Both the position numbers and the translations under genes were made by a program. This document shows positions 42,473 through 51,230 of a stretch of 64,000 nucleotides of DNA, piece by piece. This stretch comes from Rhizobium sp. BK399 (GTDB taxonomy: Bacteria; Pseudomonadota; Alphaproteobacteria; Rhizobiales; Rhizobiaceae), in the NCBI RefSeq assembly GCF_014194695.1, contig NZ_JACIAH010000010.1, positions 116,550-180,549 on the forward strand, read 5' to 3'. The notes beneath the pieces are model-generated. The model was not told where the DNA came from. It did no database searches and saw nothing but the letters and a program-made list of their open reading frames with translations. Position 1 is the first letter of the stretch. Each line of letters begins with the position of its first letter.

Positions 42473-43399
42473 ATGTCCCTTGCTCCCTTGCCTCGTATTG
42501 TCATCGAACCGATGGTGCGCGCCGCGCTTATTGAAGATCTTGGGCTTGCCGGCGACGTTACGTCGGCTGCGGTCATCCCTGCGGACCACCAGTCGTCGTT
42601 CCTCATGGTCGCGCGGCAGCCCGGGACAATAGCTGGTCTTGATGCTGCGGAACTCGCGCTCCAGCTCGTCGATCCGACGATTGCAGTGACGCGGGAGGTG
42701 GAGGACGGTCGTCGGGTAAGTCCCGGTGATACGATCGCGACGATCAGCGGGCCGTCGCGCGGCATCCTGACCGGCGAGCGCACGGCGCTCAATTTTCTGG
42801 GGCATCTGTCAGGCATCGCGACGGTGACGGCGAACCTCGTTGACGCCGTTGCCGGGACAAAGGCGTCGATAGCATGCACCCGCAAGACGACGCCGGGGTT
42901 GCGCGCGCTGGAGAAGTACGCAGTTCGTGCCGGCGGCGGAATGAGCCACCGTTTCGCCCTCCATGATGCCGTCCTCATCAAGGACAATCACGTTGCGATC
43001 GCAGGAGGTGTCGTCAACGCAATTCGACGCGCCCGCGCCGGCGTCGGTCACATGGTCAAGATCGAGGTCGAAGTTGATACGCTGGATCAGCTGCGCGAGG
43101 CCATGGAGGAGGGTGTCGATGCTGTCCTGCTCGACAACATGACGCCGTCACAACTCCGCGAAGCCGTTTCGATCATCGATGGGCGTGCCATTGCGGAAGC
43201 ATCGGGGAGGGTTACGCCCGAAACCGTAGCGATGATCGCATCCTCGGGAATCGATCTTGTATCGGTCGGTTGGTGTACCCATAGCGCGCCGACGCTTGAT
43301 ATCGGACTGGATGCTCCACCCCAACAACTGAGCGGGCGACTGTCAAACGGGACGTCGGCGAGGGGATTCGCAGCCCTGTCCCTTACCTGTCGTCGGTAG
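42473..43399 (+). CDS. nadC: nicotinate-nucleotide pyrophosphorylase (QPRTase)
   Basis: A 308-residue enzyme: quinolinate and PRPP give nicotinate mononucleotide. ATG 42473 has AGGAG eight bases upstream and follows the nadB stop by one base. Motifs: ERTALNFLGHLSGIAT near residue 103, ACTRKTTPGLRALEKYAV near 136, KDNHVAIAGG, KIEVEVDT and VGWCTHSAPTLDIGLD. The protein then runs on about 27 residues (from APPQQLSGRL) past the usual end, which looks like readthrough after loss of the ancestral stop. Confidence 0.96.
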   Translation: MSLAPLPRIVIEPMVRAALIEDLGLAGDVTSAAVIPADHQSSFLMVARQPGTIAGLDAAELALQLVDPTIAVTREVEDGRRVSPGDTIATISGPSRGILTGERTALNFLGHLSGIATVTANLVDAVAGTKASIACTRKTTPGLRALEKYAVRAGGGMSHRFALHDAVLIKDNHVAIAGGVVNAIRRARAGVGHMVKIEVEVDTLDQLREAMEEGVDAVLLDNMTPSQLREAVSIIDGRAIAEASGRVTPETVAMIASSGIDLVSVGWCTHSAPTLDIGLDAPPQQLSGRLSNGTSARGFAALSLTCRR

Positions 43400-43540
43400 G
43401 CAAGTTGACTGCAGGCCCATCCGCGAAGGGCCGCGACACTGACGACGCTGCCGCCGCTTCTGGGAAAGGCACGATCTGGCGGCGAGGACCGTGCGGTGGC
43501 GTTCGGAGATCCCGACTGTCAGCCGTGCTAGGATGAGGGC

Positions 43541-43774
43541 ATGACCGTTGACGAAGACAAGATCGATGATGCTGTCCTGGCGCTCATGTGGCTCACCCTT
43601 CATGATGAACGGCGCGCGTGGAAGAGCTTCGACTGGGCGGTGACCGATCGCCTCTACAGCAAAGGACTGATCCACGATCCCGTAAACAAGTCGAAATCGG
43701 TATTCCTGACAGAGGAAGGGCTGGAGCGCTCGAGAGAATTGTTTCGGTTAATGTTCATGCGGAATCCGGAATAG
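43541..43774 (+). CDS. DUF6429-family small protein
   Basis: A 77-residue soluble protein starting MTVDEDKIDDAVLALMWLTL with HDERRAWKSFDW, DRLYSKGLIHDP and SKSVFLTEEGLERSRELF. I recognise this as the DUF6429 family, small proteins scattered across proteobacteria with no known function. The last part looks like a winged-helix wing ('LTEEGLxRSxELF'). It lies alone, 140 bases after nadC. Confidence 0.7.
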   Translation: MTVDEDKIDDAVLALMWLTLHDERRAWKSFDWAVTDRLYSKGLIHDPVNKSKSVFLTEEGLERSRELFRLMFMRNPE

Positions 43775-44061
43775 CATCGGAGCCATTTCCTCAACGGCCC
43801 TTGCACGAGATATGTGGGCAGCTTCATCGGATGCTTGGAATACCTCCGGTCCTCGTCTATATTTCGAACAAAGATCTATAAGTATCTGAAAAGTTTTCGA
43901 TAATGTGACTTGTTTGAAAGTCAGTGCGCGCCGCGATATCTCCGAGGGGCTTGATGCACTGATTGCACGATGACTTATTTGTCGGACGGGCAAAACTGCC
44001 TATTGCGAAACCGTGGGGTGTCACCGCATCTCTAGCGTAGACAGCGAAGAGAGGTCCTTCA

Positions 44062-44895
44062 TTGCAGCTAAATCTGGTTGCCTCCCTACCCATGTATGAC
44101 TGGCCCGAGGTCCGGGAAGAGACCAATGCACAATGGGAGCGACTTCGCGAGTCTCTTCGCTCGCGCGGCGTGACGGCGCCTGACCATCTTGCCCGAACCA
44201 ACGGCGACCTTCCTCCGGTGCCGGGAGGCATCCTGGATGAGGCCGGCAAGGTCATCGCTTCCGATCCGGCAAATCTTCCCGCGGACGATCTCGATTTGAA
44301 AGGGCTCTGGTTACATCCCGGGCTTTTCCTCGCACAGGCATGCTGGGGACCGCTGGAGCGCGGTGTTGCGGATCATGTTCAGATCGTTGGTCAGCCGAGC
44401 TACGAAGGTATCGAGGGAGGTTGCGGTCCGTTCTACTCAAGCGCAATCATCATGCGTCGGGATGGACAAGACATATTGGTGTCGCCGGATGGTATCGCCC
44501 AAATTCCGATGAGTAAGCTGCGCGGACGCAGGCTTGCATTTAACGATCTCAGCTCCATGTCAGGCCTCCAAGCCCTGCTGTCTGACCTCGAGGCGATGGG
44601 AGAAACCATCGAGATCTTCTCTCAGCGCGTCCAGACAGGCAGTCACCGCCAGTCGATCGTAGCTATCGCCGAGGGGGGCGCAGATGTCGCTGCTATTGAC
44701 TGCAAGACGCTTCTTCTGGCGAAGCGGTTTGAACCAGCGGCACGGGACGTCCAGGTCGTGGGATGGACGAAACCGCGTAAGGGACTGCCGTTCATTACCT
44801 CCCGGCACACTTCGGCGGAGGTTGTTGCATTGATGAGGGCGGTACTTGCACAGCTCGGATTGTGTGTCGACCCTGAGAGGAACCTCCCGTTTTAA
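44062..44895 (+). CDS. PhnD-like substrate-binding protein without signal peptide
   Basis: A 277-residue type 2 periplasmic-binding-protein fold of the phosphate/phosphonate PhnD-like group: NLVASLPMYDWPEVREETNAQW at the start, LKGLWLHPGLFLAQACWGPL near residue 73, YEGIEGGCGPFYSSAIIMRR near 114, and GADVAAIDCKTLLLAKRF near 208. A TTG at 44062 is the apparent start. There is no signal peptide and no transporter gene nearby, so it may be a cytosolic sensor or orphan. Ligand unknown. Confidence 0.72.
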   Translation: MQLNLVASLPMYDWPEVREETNAQWERLRESLRSRGVTAPDHLARTNGDLPPVPGGILDEAGKVIASDPANLPADDLDLKGLWLHPGLFLAQACWGPLERGVADHVQIVGQPSYEGIEGGCGPFYSSAIIMRRDGQDILVSPDGIAQIPMSKLRGRRLAFNDLSSMSGLQALLSDLEAMGETIEIFSQRVQTGSHRQSIVAIAEGGADVAAIDCKTLLLAKRFEPAARDVQVVGWTKPRKGLPFITSRHTSAEVVALMRAVLAQLGLCVDPERNLPF

Positions 44896-44948
44896 TCCGG
44901 CTAGACCAGAATTGGCCCGTGCAGCCCGATTTTCAACAGAACGTTTGA

Positions 44949-45068
44949 AAAGCCGGCGCGTTGATCGACCCCTCCGAGGTCGCGGACGCGATCTTCTTTA
45001 TGCTCGCCAGGCCCCGTAACGTCACAATCCGTGACGTCGTGGTCCTGCCGAGCGCATTCGATATTTGA
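44949..45068 (+). pseudogene. C-terminal remnant of a short-chain dehydrogenase
   Basis: The frame KAGALIDPSEVADAIFFML followed by ARPRNVTIRDVVVLPSAFDI and TGA matches the last 40 residues of SDR enzymes ('L.PEDVADAVLFMLxRPRHVTIRDLVVLPT'). It is preceded in frame by a TGA at 44946-44948 and nothing upstream resembles an SDR, so only a tail remains. Confidence 0.65.
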
Positions 45069-45599
45069 GGATGGATACCGGGGGACTGATGTATCATTCG
45101 TTTGGCTGCGATCAGTTACGCGACTGACAGCAGCCTCCGGTTCAAAGCAAGCCAAGTTGCACCACGCTCCGAGGAAAGAACGAAAAAAGGGCCGACGGAA
45201 AAACCGCCACCCATAATCTGTGAAGGTCAAAAACCTCCAGAGGTGAACAGCTGCTGCGGCGGAACTGGGAGGAAAGCCGCCATGTGCATCAGCCCTGATC
45301 GTTATGCCGCTTTTTTTGACCATTTGGAAAAAAAGTTTTGTGCAGAGCGGCTATGCAGTGGCCGCGGTGCTCGCCCAGGCAATAATCATTGCTGCCTTTG
45401 CGGGCCGCCCCGGCTGTTGCCGCCACAGTGTCCCGTCAACGCAGAGATCTAAGGCGCGGTAGCCAGCGACGATCCCGATCACCGCGAGCCCCGGTCAGTT
45501 TCGGAAACCCGAGTTTGCTCCAATGGATGTGGTTCGATTGCTTCGGGCGGGGTGTCGAGCGTCTGCGGGCGGCACGAAAAGACCGTCTTCCATATACAA
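45069..45599. other. non-coding stretch
   Basis: About 530 bases between the SDR tail and the HutC-type regulator. Frames present on both strands have no family sequence. It includes poly-A/T patches near 45183 and 45310-45336 but no convincing promoter, RNA or repeat. Confidence 0.45.
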
Positions 45600-46352
45600 C
45601 TACGGCTGTTCTTCGAAGGTTTTACCTGTTCGTGCCTCCAGTCGATACCGGTTGCCGGGGTAGATAAGGCGAGCAGTGGAGACAACCTGTCGCCCGGACC
45701 ATGTGCGGCGGCGAATTGCCAGGCACGGTTCGTTCTTAAGGATTGTCAACAGTTTGCATTCCCAGGATTGCGGCATTGCCGCCTCGACAATGTGTTCGGA
45801 TCCGCTGAGTGGTGCAGCTGTGGTCAGATAGGCGTTGGGCGTCAGTGACTTGAAGTCCTGAGCCAGGTAGTCGGGCGCTGCTGCCGGGTTTACGAAGCGG
45901 TCCTCGATCTGGACTGGGACGCCGTTTTCGCTGTGCACGATCAGGGAGTGGAACACGGGTGCCCCGATATCGAGCTCGAGAGCGTCGGCTGTCTCCGGAG
46001 AGGCGGTTTCCCGCGCCAAAATTACCACGGATGCCTCGTGGGTATGGCCTCGCTCGGTGATTTCCTCGGCGATGTTACGAACTTCGAAGAGGGCGGAATA
46101 ACCCTTGCGCTCAGCGACGAATGAGCCAACGCCCTGGATGCGGACAAGCTCGCCTTCACTAGCAAGCTCGCGCAGGGCGCGGTTGGCTGTCATCTTGCTT
46201 ACGCCGAGTTCCGTCACGAGCTCGTTTTCGGAAGGGACGCGGTGCTTTGGGGGCCATTCGCCGCTATGGATGCGGTCGAGGATCATCTGCTTGACGCCGG
46301 CGTAGAGCGGTGCGGTATCGTTGTCCCGCTTCATCTCGCTTTGACGCTTCAT
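45600..46352 (-). CDS. hutC: GntR-family repressor, HutC subfamily
   Basis: A 250-residue HutC-type GntR regulator. The winged helix reads PLYAGVKQMILDRIHSGEW and VPSENELVTELGVSKMTANRAL; the UTRA effector domain starts near residue 95 (VRNIAEEITERGHTHEA) and has IEDRFVNPAAAPDYLAQDF and CLAIRRRTWSGRQVVSTARLIYPGNRYRL. HutC repressors respond to urocanate. Here the divergent operon lacks the hut enzymes except a lyase-like protein, so the true inducer may be a related imidazole or amino-acid product. The candidate operator is at 46425. Confidence 0.88.
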   Translation of the reverse strand: MKRQSEMKRDNDTAPLYAGVKQMILDRIHSGEWPPKHRVPSENELVTELGVSKMTANRALRELASEGELVRIQGVGSFVAERKGYSALFEVRNIAEEITERGHTHEASVVILARETASPETADALELDIGAPVFHSLIVHSENGVPVQIEDRFVNPAAAPDYLAQDFKSLTPNAYLTTAAPLSGSEHIVEAAMPQSWECKLLTILKNEPCLAIRRRTWSGRQVVSTARLIYPGNRYRLEARTGKTFEEQP

Positions 46353-46424
46353 TGGCTATTCCTTTCGCAGCGGCGGAATCCGCTCAGGCCGTCGACTTTC
46401 CACTTGCATAACACAAAATATCAC

Positions 46425-46438
46425 ATATGGTACCATAT
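46425..46438. promoter_or_regulatory. candidate HutC operator, perfect 14-bp palindrome
   Basis: ATATGGTACCATAT is fully symmetric and lies 72 bases from the hutC start, between the divergent regulator and importer genes. The central GGTACC fits the GT-nn-AC core of GntR-family sites. Confidence 0.65.
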
Positions 46439-46543
46439 ACAACCTCTCGAAAGATCGACCAGATCAAAGTCGACATCGGGCAAGCCGGCGAAGAACGGTA
46501 TCGGACCGCAAGGTCAACAGTCACTTCAGAGGAGAATCAACCA

Positions 46544-47386
46544 ATGACATTCCGCACGCTTCTTCTTTCTGGCGCTGTCGCGCTTTCTGCTTTTGCTGGT
46601 CCGGTCGCCGCCAAGGACTGGAAGGCTGCAACGATCACGTTGGAGGGTGCCTATGCGCCCTGGAACATGACCAATGCCGATGGCACGCTCGGCGGTTTCG
46701 AGCCTGAGCTTGCAAAGATCCTGTGCGAGCGCGCCAAGATCGAATGCACGCTCGTCGCCTCCGATTGGGACGGCATGATCCCGGCACTCAATGCCGGCAA
46801 GTTCGACGTCATCATGGATGCACTGTCGATTACCGATGACCGCAAGAAGGTCATTGGCTTCACGATCCCCTATGCTGCGACGCCCGCGGCCTTCGCAACC
46901 GCCAAGGATAGCCCGCTCGCCAAAGCAGCCGGAACCGGCGCGACGATCAAGATGGCGCCCGGCCAGACCGGCGTTAAGGAGGTCGATGCGCTGAAGGAAG
47001 CCTTCAAGGGCAAAACGATCGGCATTCAGGCGGCGACGGTCTATGCGAAGTTCGTCTACGACAATTTCGGCGACATCGCAGAAATCCGCGAATACAAGAC
47101 CGGCGCAGACCGGGATCTCGACCTTCAGAACGGACGCATTGATCTCGGTTTCGACGATGCCGTCTATTTCGCCAATGCCTTCCAGTCCGCAAACGACAGC
47201 CTGACCTTCACCGGCCCTGAAATCGTCGGCCCGATCTGGGGCGAGGGCGAAGGCCTCGGCGTACGTCAGGCCGACACGGATCTCCGCGACAAGTTCAACG
47301 AAGCGATCAAGTCGGCGCTTGCCGACGGGACTGTGAAGCAGCTGTCGATGAAGTGGTTTAAGGTCGACGTCAGCCCGCAGAACTGA
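46544..47386 (+). CDS. polar amino-acid ABC importer, binding protein (HisJ class)
   Basis: A 280-residue periplasmic binding protein. ATG 46544 has GAGGAG upstream and starts a signal peptide (MTFRTLLLSGAVALSAFAGP, cleaved after AA near residue 22). SBP_bac_3 features: TITLEGAYAPWNMTNADGTLGGFEPELAK, the arginine- and aspartate-containing DVIMDALSITDDRKKVIGFT, and DLDLQNGRIDLGFDDA. Ligands of this class are Lys/Arg/His/opines. A hairpin follows at 47409. Confidence 0.92.
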   Translation: MTFRTLLLSGAVALSAFAGPVAAKDWKAATITLEGAYAPWNMTNADGTLGGFEPELAKILCERAKIECTLVASDWDGMIPALNAGKFDVIMDALSITDDRKKVIGFTIPYAATPAAFATAKDSPLAKAAGTGATIKMAPGQTGVKEVDALKEAFKGKTIGIQAATVYAKFVYDNFGDIAEIREYKTGADRDLDLQNGRIDLGFDDAVYFANAFQSANDSLTFTGPEIVGPIWGEGEGLGVRQADTDLRDKFNEAIKSALADGTVKQLSMKWFKVDVSPQN

Positions 47387-47408
47387 TTTCCGGCAAGGCC
47401 GGACATCA

Positions 47409-47436
47409 CGGTCTCCGGCCATGATGCCGGAGACCG
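47409..47436 (+). promoter_or_regulatory. mRNA hairpin between binding-protein and permease genes
   Basis: CGGTCTCCGGC (47409-47419) pairs perfectly with GCCGGAGACCG (47426-47436): eleven base pairs with a six-base loop. There is no T-run. It likely stabilises the upstream binding-protein mRNA. Confidence 0.75.
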
Positions 47437-47485
47437 CATGCTATTCTGACACCGCCGGGTCTGCGGCGGGCGCGGGGAACATGAC

Positions 47486-48211
47486 ATGGCAACACTGGAA
47501 CTGATTGGATTCGGCTCGACCGGATGGGGTGCGCTTCTCCTGCTTGCAGCACTCATGACGTTGTGCGTGACTGCAAGCGCGCTGGCGATCGGAGCTGTGC
47601 TGGGGGCGATCATCGCTGCCGCAAAACTCTCTGGAAAAGCGGCTCTCGTTACCCTCGGCAACGTCTATACGACCGTTTTTCGCGGCGTGCCCGAACTCTT
47701 GATCATCTATCTGATCTACTTCGGGGGCTCGTCCGCCGTCACCTCGATCGGCAAGGCCATGGGCTATGAGGGCTTCCTGGGCATGCCTTCGTTTCTCGCC
47801 GGTGCGCTCGCGGTCGGCATCATATCGGGCGCCTACCAGGCAGAGGTGTTTCGCGGGGCATACCTTGCCATTTCCAAAGGTGAACTGGAAGCGGCCAACG
47901 CCATCGGCATGAACAGCAGCCTTCGGTTTCGCCGGGTCATCATCCCGCAAGTGCTGCGTTTTGCCGTCCCAGGCCTTGGAAACGTGTGGCAGCTCAGCCT
48001 CAAGGATTCGGCACTGATATCGGTGACGGGTCTCGCCGAACTGATGCGCACCAGTCAGGTCGCGGCTGGTTCGACGCGGCAGTATTTCCTGTTTTTCATT
48101 GTCGGCGGCATCCTCTATCTCGTCCTGACGAGCCTCTCCGACCGCATCTTCAATGGCGCCGAGCGGCGCGCCAATCGCAGCATGCCGACAGCGGCCATGG
48201 GAAAGGCGTGA
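47486..48211 (+). CDS. polar amino-acid ABC importer permease 1 (HisQ class)
   Basis: A 241-residue inner-membrane permease with five or six hydrophobic segments. The permease family signature TVFRGVPELLIIYLIYFGG is near residue 62, and the EAA-loop region SKGELEAANAIGMNSSLRFRRVIIPQVLRFAVPG near 130. It belongs to the HisM/GlnP family and pairs with the following permease. Confidence 0.92.
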   Translation: MATLELIGFGSTGWGALLLLAALMTLCVTASALAIGAVLGAIIAAAKLSGKAALVTLGNVYTTVFRGVPELLIIYLIYFGGSSAVTSIGKAMGYEGFLGMPSFLAGALAVGIISGAYQAEVFRGAYLAISKGELEAANAIGMNSSLRFRRVIIPQVLRFAVPGLGNVWQLSLKDSALISVTGLAELMRTSQVAAGSTRQYFLFFIVGGILYLVLTSLSDRIFNGAERRANRSMPTAAMGKA

Positions 48212-48220
48212 GGTGACATC

Positions 48221-48925
48221 ATGGACTTTGCTTTTCTCCTCCAGACAATGACAACCCTGCTCAAGGCCGTTCCGATGACCTTGGCGCTGTTTTCTCTGTC
48301 TGTCTTTGTCGGTGGTCTTCTTGCGCTGCTGATCGTGTGGATGCGTGTCGGCGGCAACCCGGTACTCTCCGCATTTGCAAAGGGCTACATCTTCGTCTTC
48401 CGCGGCTCGCCGCTGTTGATCCAGATGTTTCTCGTCTTCTACGGCCTTGGCCAGTTCGGGTTCATCCGCTACTCCTTCCTGTGGCCGTTCCTGCGAGAGC
48501 CGTTTGTCTGCGCCGTACTGTCTCTTGCGCTTTGCACCGCGGGCTACTCGGCCGAGATTTTCCGCGGAGGAATTCGCGCCGTCTCGCCACGCGAGATCGA
48601 GGCCGCCCGCTCGATCGGAATGTCCGGCGCTCTGCTCGTTCGCCGCATCCTGGCGCCAATTGCATTCCGGCACGCGCTCCCGGCCTATTCCACCGAGATC
48701 GTCCTGATGATGAAGTCGACAGCGCTTGCAAGCCTTGTGACGGTCTGGGAGGTGACAGGCGTAGCACAGCGTCTGATCTCGCAAACCTATCGCACGATGG
48801 AGGTGTTCCTCTGTGCGGCCATCATCTACCTCGTTCTCAACTTCATCATCCTGCAGGCAATGTCCCTGCTCGAATATTCGCTCTCGCGTCATCGTCGTGC
48901 GGTTCCGCCGGCGCTGAAGGCCTGA
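48221..48925 (+). CDS. polar amino-acid ABC importer permease 2 (HisM class)
   Basis: A 234-residue permease starting nine bases after permease 1. Features: FVFRGSPLLIQMFLVFYGLG near residue 57, AGYSAEIFRGGIRAVSPREIEAARSIGMSG near 105 (EAA loop) and MKSTALASLVTVWEVTGVAQ near 162. Five or so membrane segments. Confidence 0.92.
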   Translation: MDFAFLLQTMTTLLKAVPMTLALFSLSVFVGGLLALLIVWMRVGGNPVLSAFAKGYIFVFRGSPLLIQMFLVFYGLGQFGFIRYSFLWPFLREPFVCAVLSLALCTAGYSAEIFRGGIRAVSPREIEAARSIGMSGALLVRRILAPIAFRHALPAYSTEIVLMMKSTALASLVTVWEVTGVAQRLISQTYRTMEVFLCAAIIYLVLNFIILQAMSLLEYSLSRHRRAVPPALKA

Positions 48926-48954
48926 GAGACTGAACGGACACGATTGGAGCTTCC

Positions 48955-49731
48955 ATGCCAGGCGTTACCCGACTTTCCGTCCGCAACATCCGCAAGAGCT
49001 TCGGTACGCACGAGGTCCTGAAGGGCATCTCGCTCGATGCTCAGGATGGCGACGTCATCTCCTTGCTCGGGGCCTCGGGCTCCGGCAAATCCACCTTCCT
49101 ACGTTGCATCAACCTCCTGGAGACGGCAACCGATGGCGAGATCTGGGTCGACGGTGAACAGATCCGGATGATCCACAAGGGCGGCACGAGCCGTCCTGCC
49201 AGCCAGAAACAGGTCGATCATATTCGATCGGAACTCGGAATGGTGTTCCAGTCCTTCAATCTGTGGTCACACATGACGATCCTGCAGAACGTCATCGAGG
49301 GGCCGGTGCATGTGCTCAAACGCCCTCGGTCGGAGTGCATTGCCGAGGCGGAGGTCCTGTTGAAGAAGGTCGGAATAGCCGACAAGCGGCACGCCTATCC
49401 TGCGCATCTGTCCGGCGGCCAGCAGCAGCGTGCCGCCATTGCCCGTGCGCTTGCGATGAAGCCGAAGGTCATGCTGTTTGACGAGCCGACCTCGGCTCTC
49501 GACCCAGAGCTTGTTGGCGAGGTGCTGCGGGTCATGCGCTCTCTGGCGGAGGAGGGCATGACCATGCTTGTCGTCACGCACGAAATGAGCTTCGCCCGCA
49601 ACGTCTCCAATCGCGTCGTCTTCATGAAGGAAGGGCTGGTCGAAAGCAGCGGTACGCCCGACGAGATGTTCGGTGGGAGCGCAACGCCGGCTTTTCGCCA
49701 GTTCATCGGTCATTTCGGGACAGGGCAATGA
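48955..49731 (+). CDS. polar amino-acid ABC importer ATPase (HisP class)
   Basis: A 258-residue ATPase. Walker A LLGASGSGKSTFLRC near residue 37, Q-loop FQSFNLWSHMTILQN, signature LSGGQQQRAAIARAL near 151, Walker B VMLFDEPTSALDPEL and the switch His in VVTHEMSFARN. It completes the importer; its stop overlaps the start of the lyase-like gene by four bases (ATGA), tying that enzyme to the imported substrate. Confidence 0.95.
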   Translation: MPGVTRLSVRNIRKSFGTHEVLKGISLDAQDGDVISLLGASGSGKSTFLRCINLLETATDGEIWVDGEQIRMIHKGGTSRPASQKQVDHIRSELGMVFQSFNLWSHMTILQNVIEGPVHVLKRPRSECIAEAEVLLKKVGIADKRHAYPAHLSGGQQQRAAIARALAMKPKVMLFDEPTSALDPELVGEVLRVMRSLAEEGMTMLVVTHEMSFARNVSNRVVFMKEGLVESSGTPDEMFGGSATPAFRQFIGHFGTGQ

Positions 49732-51221
49732 CTGTTGTCGTCGAGACCTGCATCGGCTGGCGTGACGTTGCGCGCGTCGCGAACGGGGAGGCGCTTGCAT
49801 TGTCTCCTTCCGCCTTGGCACGTGTGGAGAGTGCCAGCCGGATCGTCGAGCGGATCGTCGAGACCGGCGTGCGTGCCTACGGCATCAATACCGGCGTCGG
49901 TGCCCTGTCGGATACAGTTGTCGACCGCAGCTCGCAGAGCCGCCTGTCGCGCAACATCGTCCTCAGTCACGCCTGTGGTGTCGGCGAGCTCCTGGCGCCA
50001 CGGGAGGTTCGAGCGATCCTGGCGGCTCAAATTGCAAACTTCGCTCACGGCCATTCGGGCGTCAGGACTGACATCCTCCGGTATCTGACTGCCTTCCTGG
50101 ATCATGATCTCATTCCGGACGTGCCCTCGAAAGGCTCGGCCGGATACCTGACGCACAATGCCCACACCGCACTCGTTCTGATTGGCGAGGGAAGCGCAAA
50201 GGTGAGGGGCAAGACCCTGAAGGGTGGCGAGGCGCTTAGCGCCATTGGCCTTGCACCGCTCGTGCTTCGCGCCAAGGAGGGGCTCAGCCTCGTCAACGGC
50301 ACGGCTTGCGCGACCGGCCTGGCAAGCGTTGCCCTCTCACGGGTCCTCCACCTGCTTGACTGGGCAGATGCGGTTGCCGCGCTGACCCTCGAGGCCGCCG
50401 GATGCCAGATGGCTGCCTTCGACGAAACCGTGCTGGCCCTGCGTCCGTCGCGCGGCATCGCCGAGGTTGGTGCATCGTTGCGCCGTCGGCTGGCTGGCAG
50501 CGGCCTGGTAACGGCTGCCCTTGGCAAGCGAACCCAGGATGCCCTCAGCCTGCGCTCGGTCCCACACGCGCATGGCGCCGCCCGCGACGTCTTTGCCAAT
50601 GCGTCAGATGTCGTCGATCGCGAACTTGCCTCGGTGACCGATAATCCGGCTATCTCGGGCACGCCTGACGACCCGGTGGTTTCGTCCGAGGCGCACGCCG
50701 TCGCGCCCGCTCTTGCGCAGGCATGTGATAGCCTTGCGATTGCCATCGCCCAGATATCGGCAATGAGCGAGCGCCGTATGGACCGGCTCGTCAATCCGCT
50801 TGTCAGCGGTCTGCCGCCGTTCCTGGCAAGGGACGCCGGCAGCAATTCGGGTTTCATGATCGCGCAATATACGGCCGCCGCACTCAGCAACGAGAACCGC
50901 AGGCTGGCGGCACCCGCTTCCACCGACGGCGGCCTGACGTCAGGTCTGCAGGAAGATTTCCTTGCTCATCCCACTGCAGCGGCAAACAAGCTTCTGCAGG
51001 TCATCGACAACGCCGAGTATGTCGTCGCAATCGAACTGATGGCGGCTGCCCAGGCACACGATTTTCTTGAGCCGACCGCAAACCGGGCCAAGGGGACCGA
51101 GGCAATCCATCGCACAGCGCGCAAGGTCGTTTCGAACTATGGTGACGATCGTCCCCTGGCCGGTGACATGGAAGCCCTTCGAATGCTGATCCGCACCGAA
51201 GCGCCTCCGGACATGATTTAG
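49728..51221 (+). CDS. histidine-ammonia-lyase-like protein lacking the MIO motif
   Basis: A 497-residue HAL/PAL-fold protein, about normal length. Kept: YGINTGVG at 51-58, His81, N190 (LVNGTA), Q270 and R276, VTDNPAI near 303, and QEDF. Lost: where HAL has GSVGASGDLAPLAH, this has GSAGYLTHNAH (136-146), so the Ala-Ser-Gly that forms the MIO cofactor is absent through a three-residue deletion. The catalytic Tyr of QDPYSLR is Leu273 (QDALSLR). The frame around the deletion is intact, so this is a diverged protein, not a broken gene. Classical ammonia elimination should be impossible. It is coupled to the importer ATPase and followed by an N-methyl amino acid oxidase. Confidence 0.85.
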   Translation: MTVVVETCIGWRDVARVANGEALALSPSALARVESASRIVERIVETGVRAYGINTGVGALSDTVVDRSSQSRLSRNIVLSHACGVGELLAPREVRAILAAQIANFAHGHSGVRTDILRYLTAFLDHDLIPDVPSKGSAGYLTHNAHTALVLIGEGSAKVRGKTLKGGEALSAIGLAPLVLRAKEGLSLVNGTACATGLASVALSRVLHLLDWADAVAALTLEAAGCQMAAFDETVLALRPSRGIAEVGASLRRRLAGSGLVTAALGKRTQDALSLRSVPHAHGAARDVFANASDVVDRELASVTDNPAISGTPDDPVVSSEAHAVAPALAQACDSLAIAIAQISAMSERRMDRLVNPLVSGLPPFLARDAGSNSGFMIAQYTAAALSNENRRLAAPASTDGGLTSGLQEDFLAHPTAAANKLLQVIDNAEYVVAIELMAAAQAHDFLEPTANRAKGTEAIHRTARKVVSNYGDDRPLAGDMEALRMLIRTEAPPDMI

Positions 51222-51230
51222 GAAACGGAT

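Noticed and set aside
47441..48892. 483-residue minus-strand frame
   Set aside because: Long, but antisense to two permease genes with intact EAA loops; its His/Asp/Arg-rich sequence is a typical reverse shadow of membrane-protein codons.
49728..51221. Calling the lyase-like gene hutH (histidine ammonia-lyase)
   Set aside because: The Ala-Ser-Gly needed for the MIO cofactor and the catalytic Tyr are missing, so the name would assert an activity the sequence does not support.
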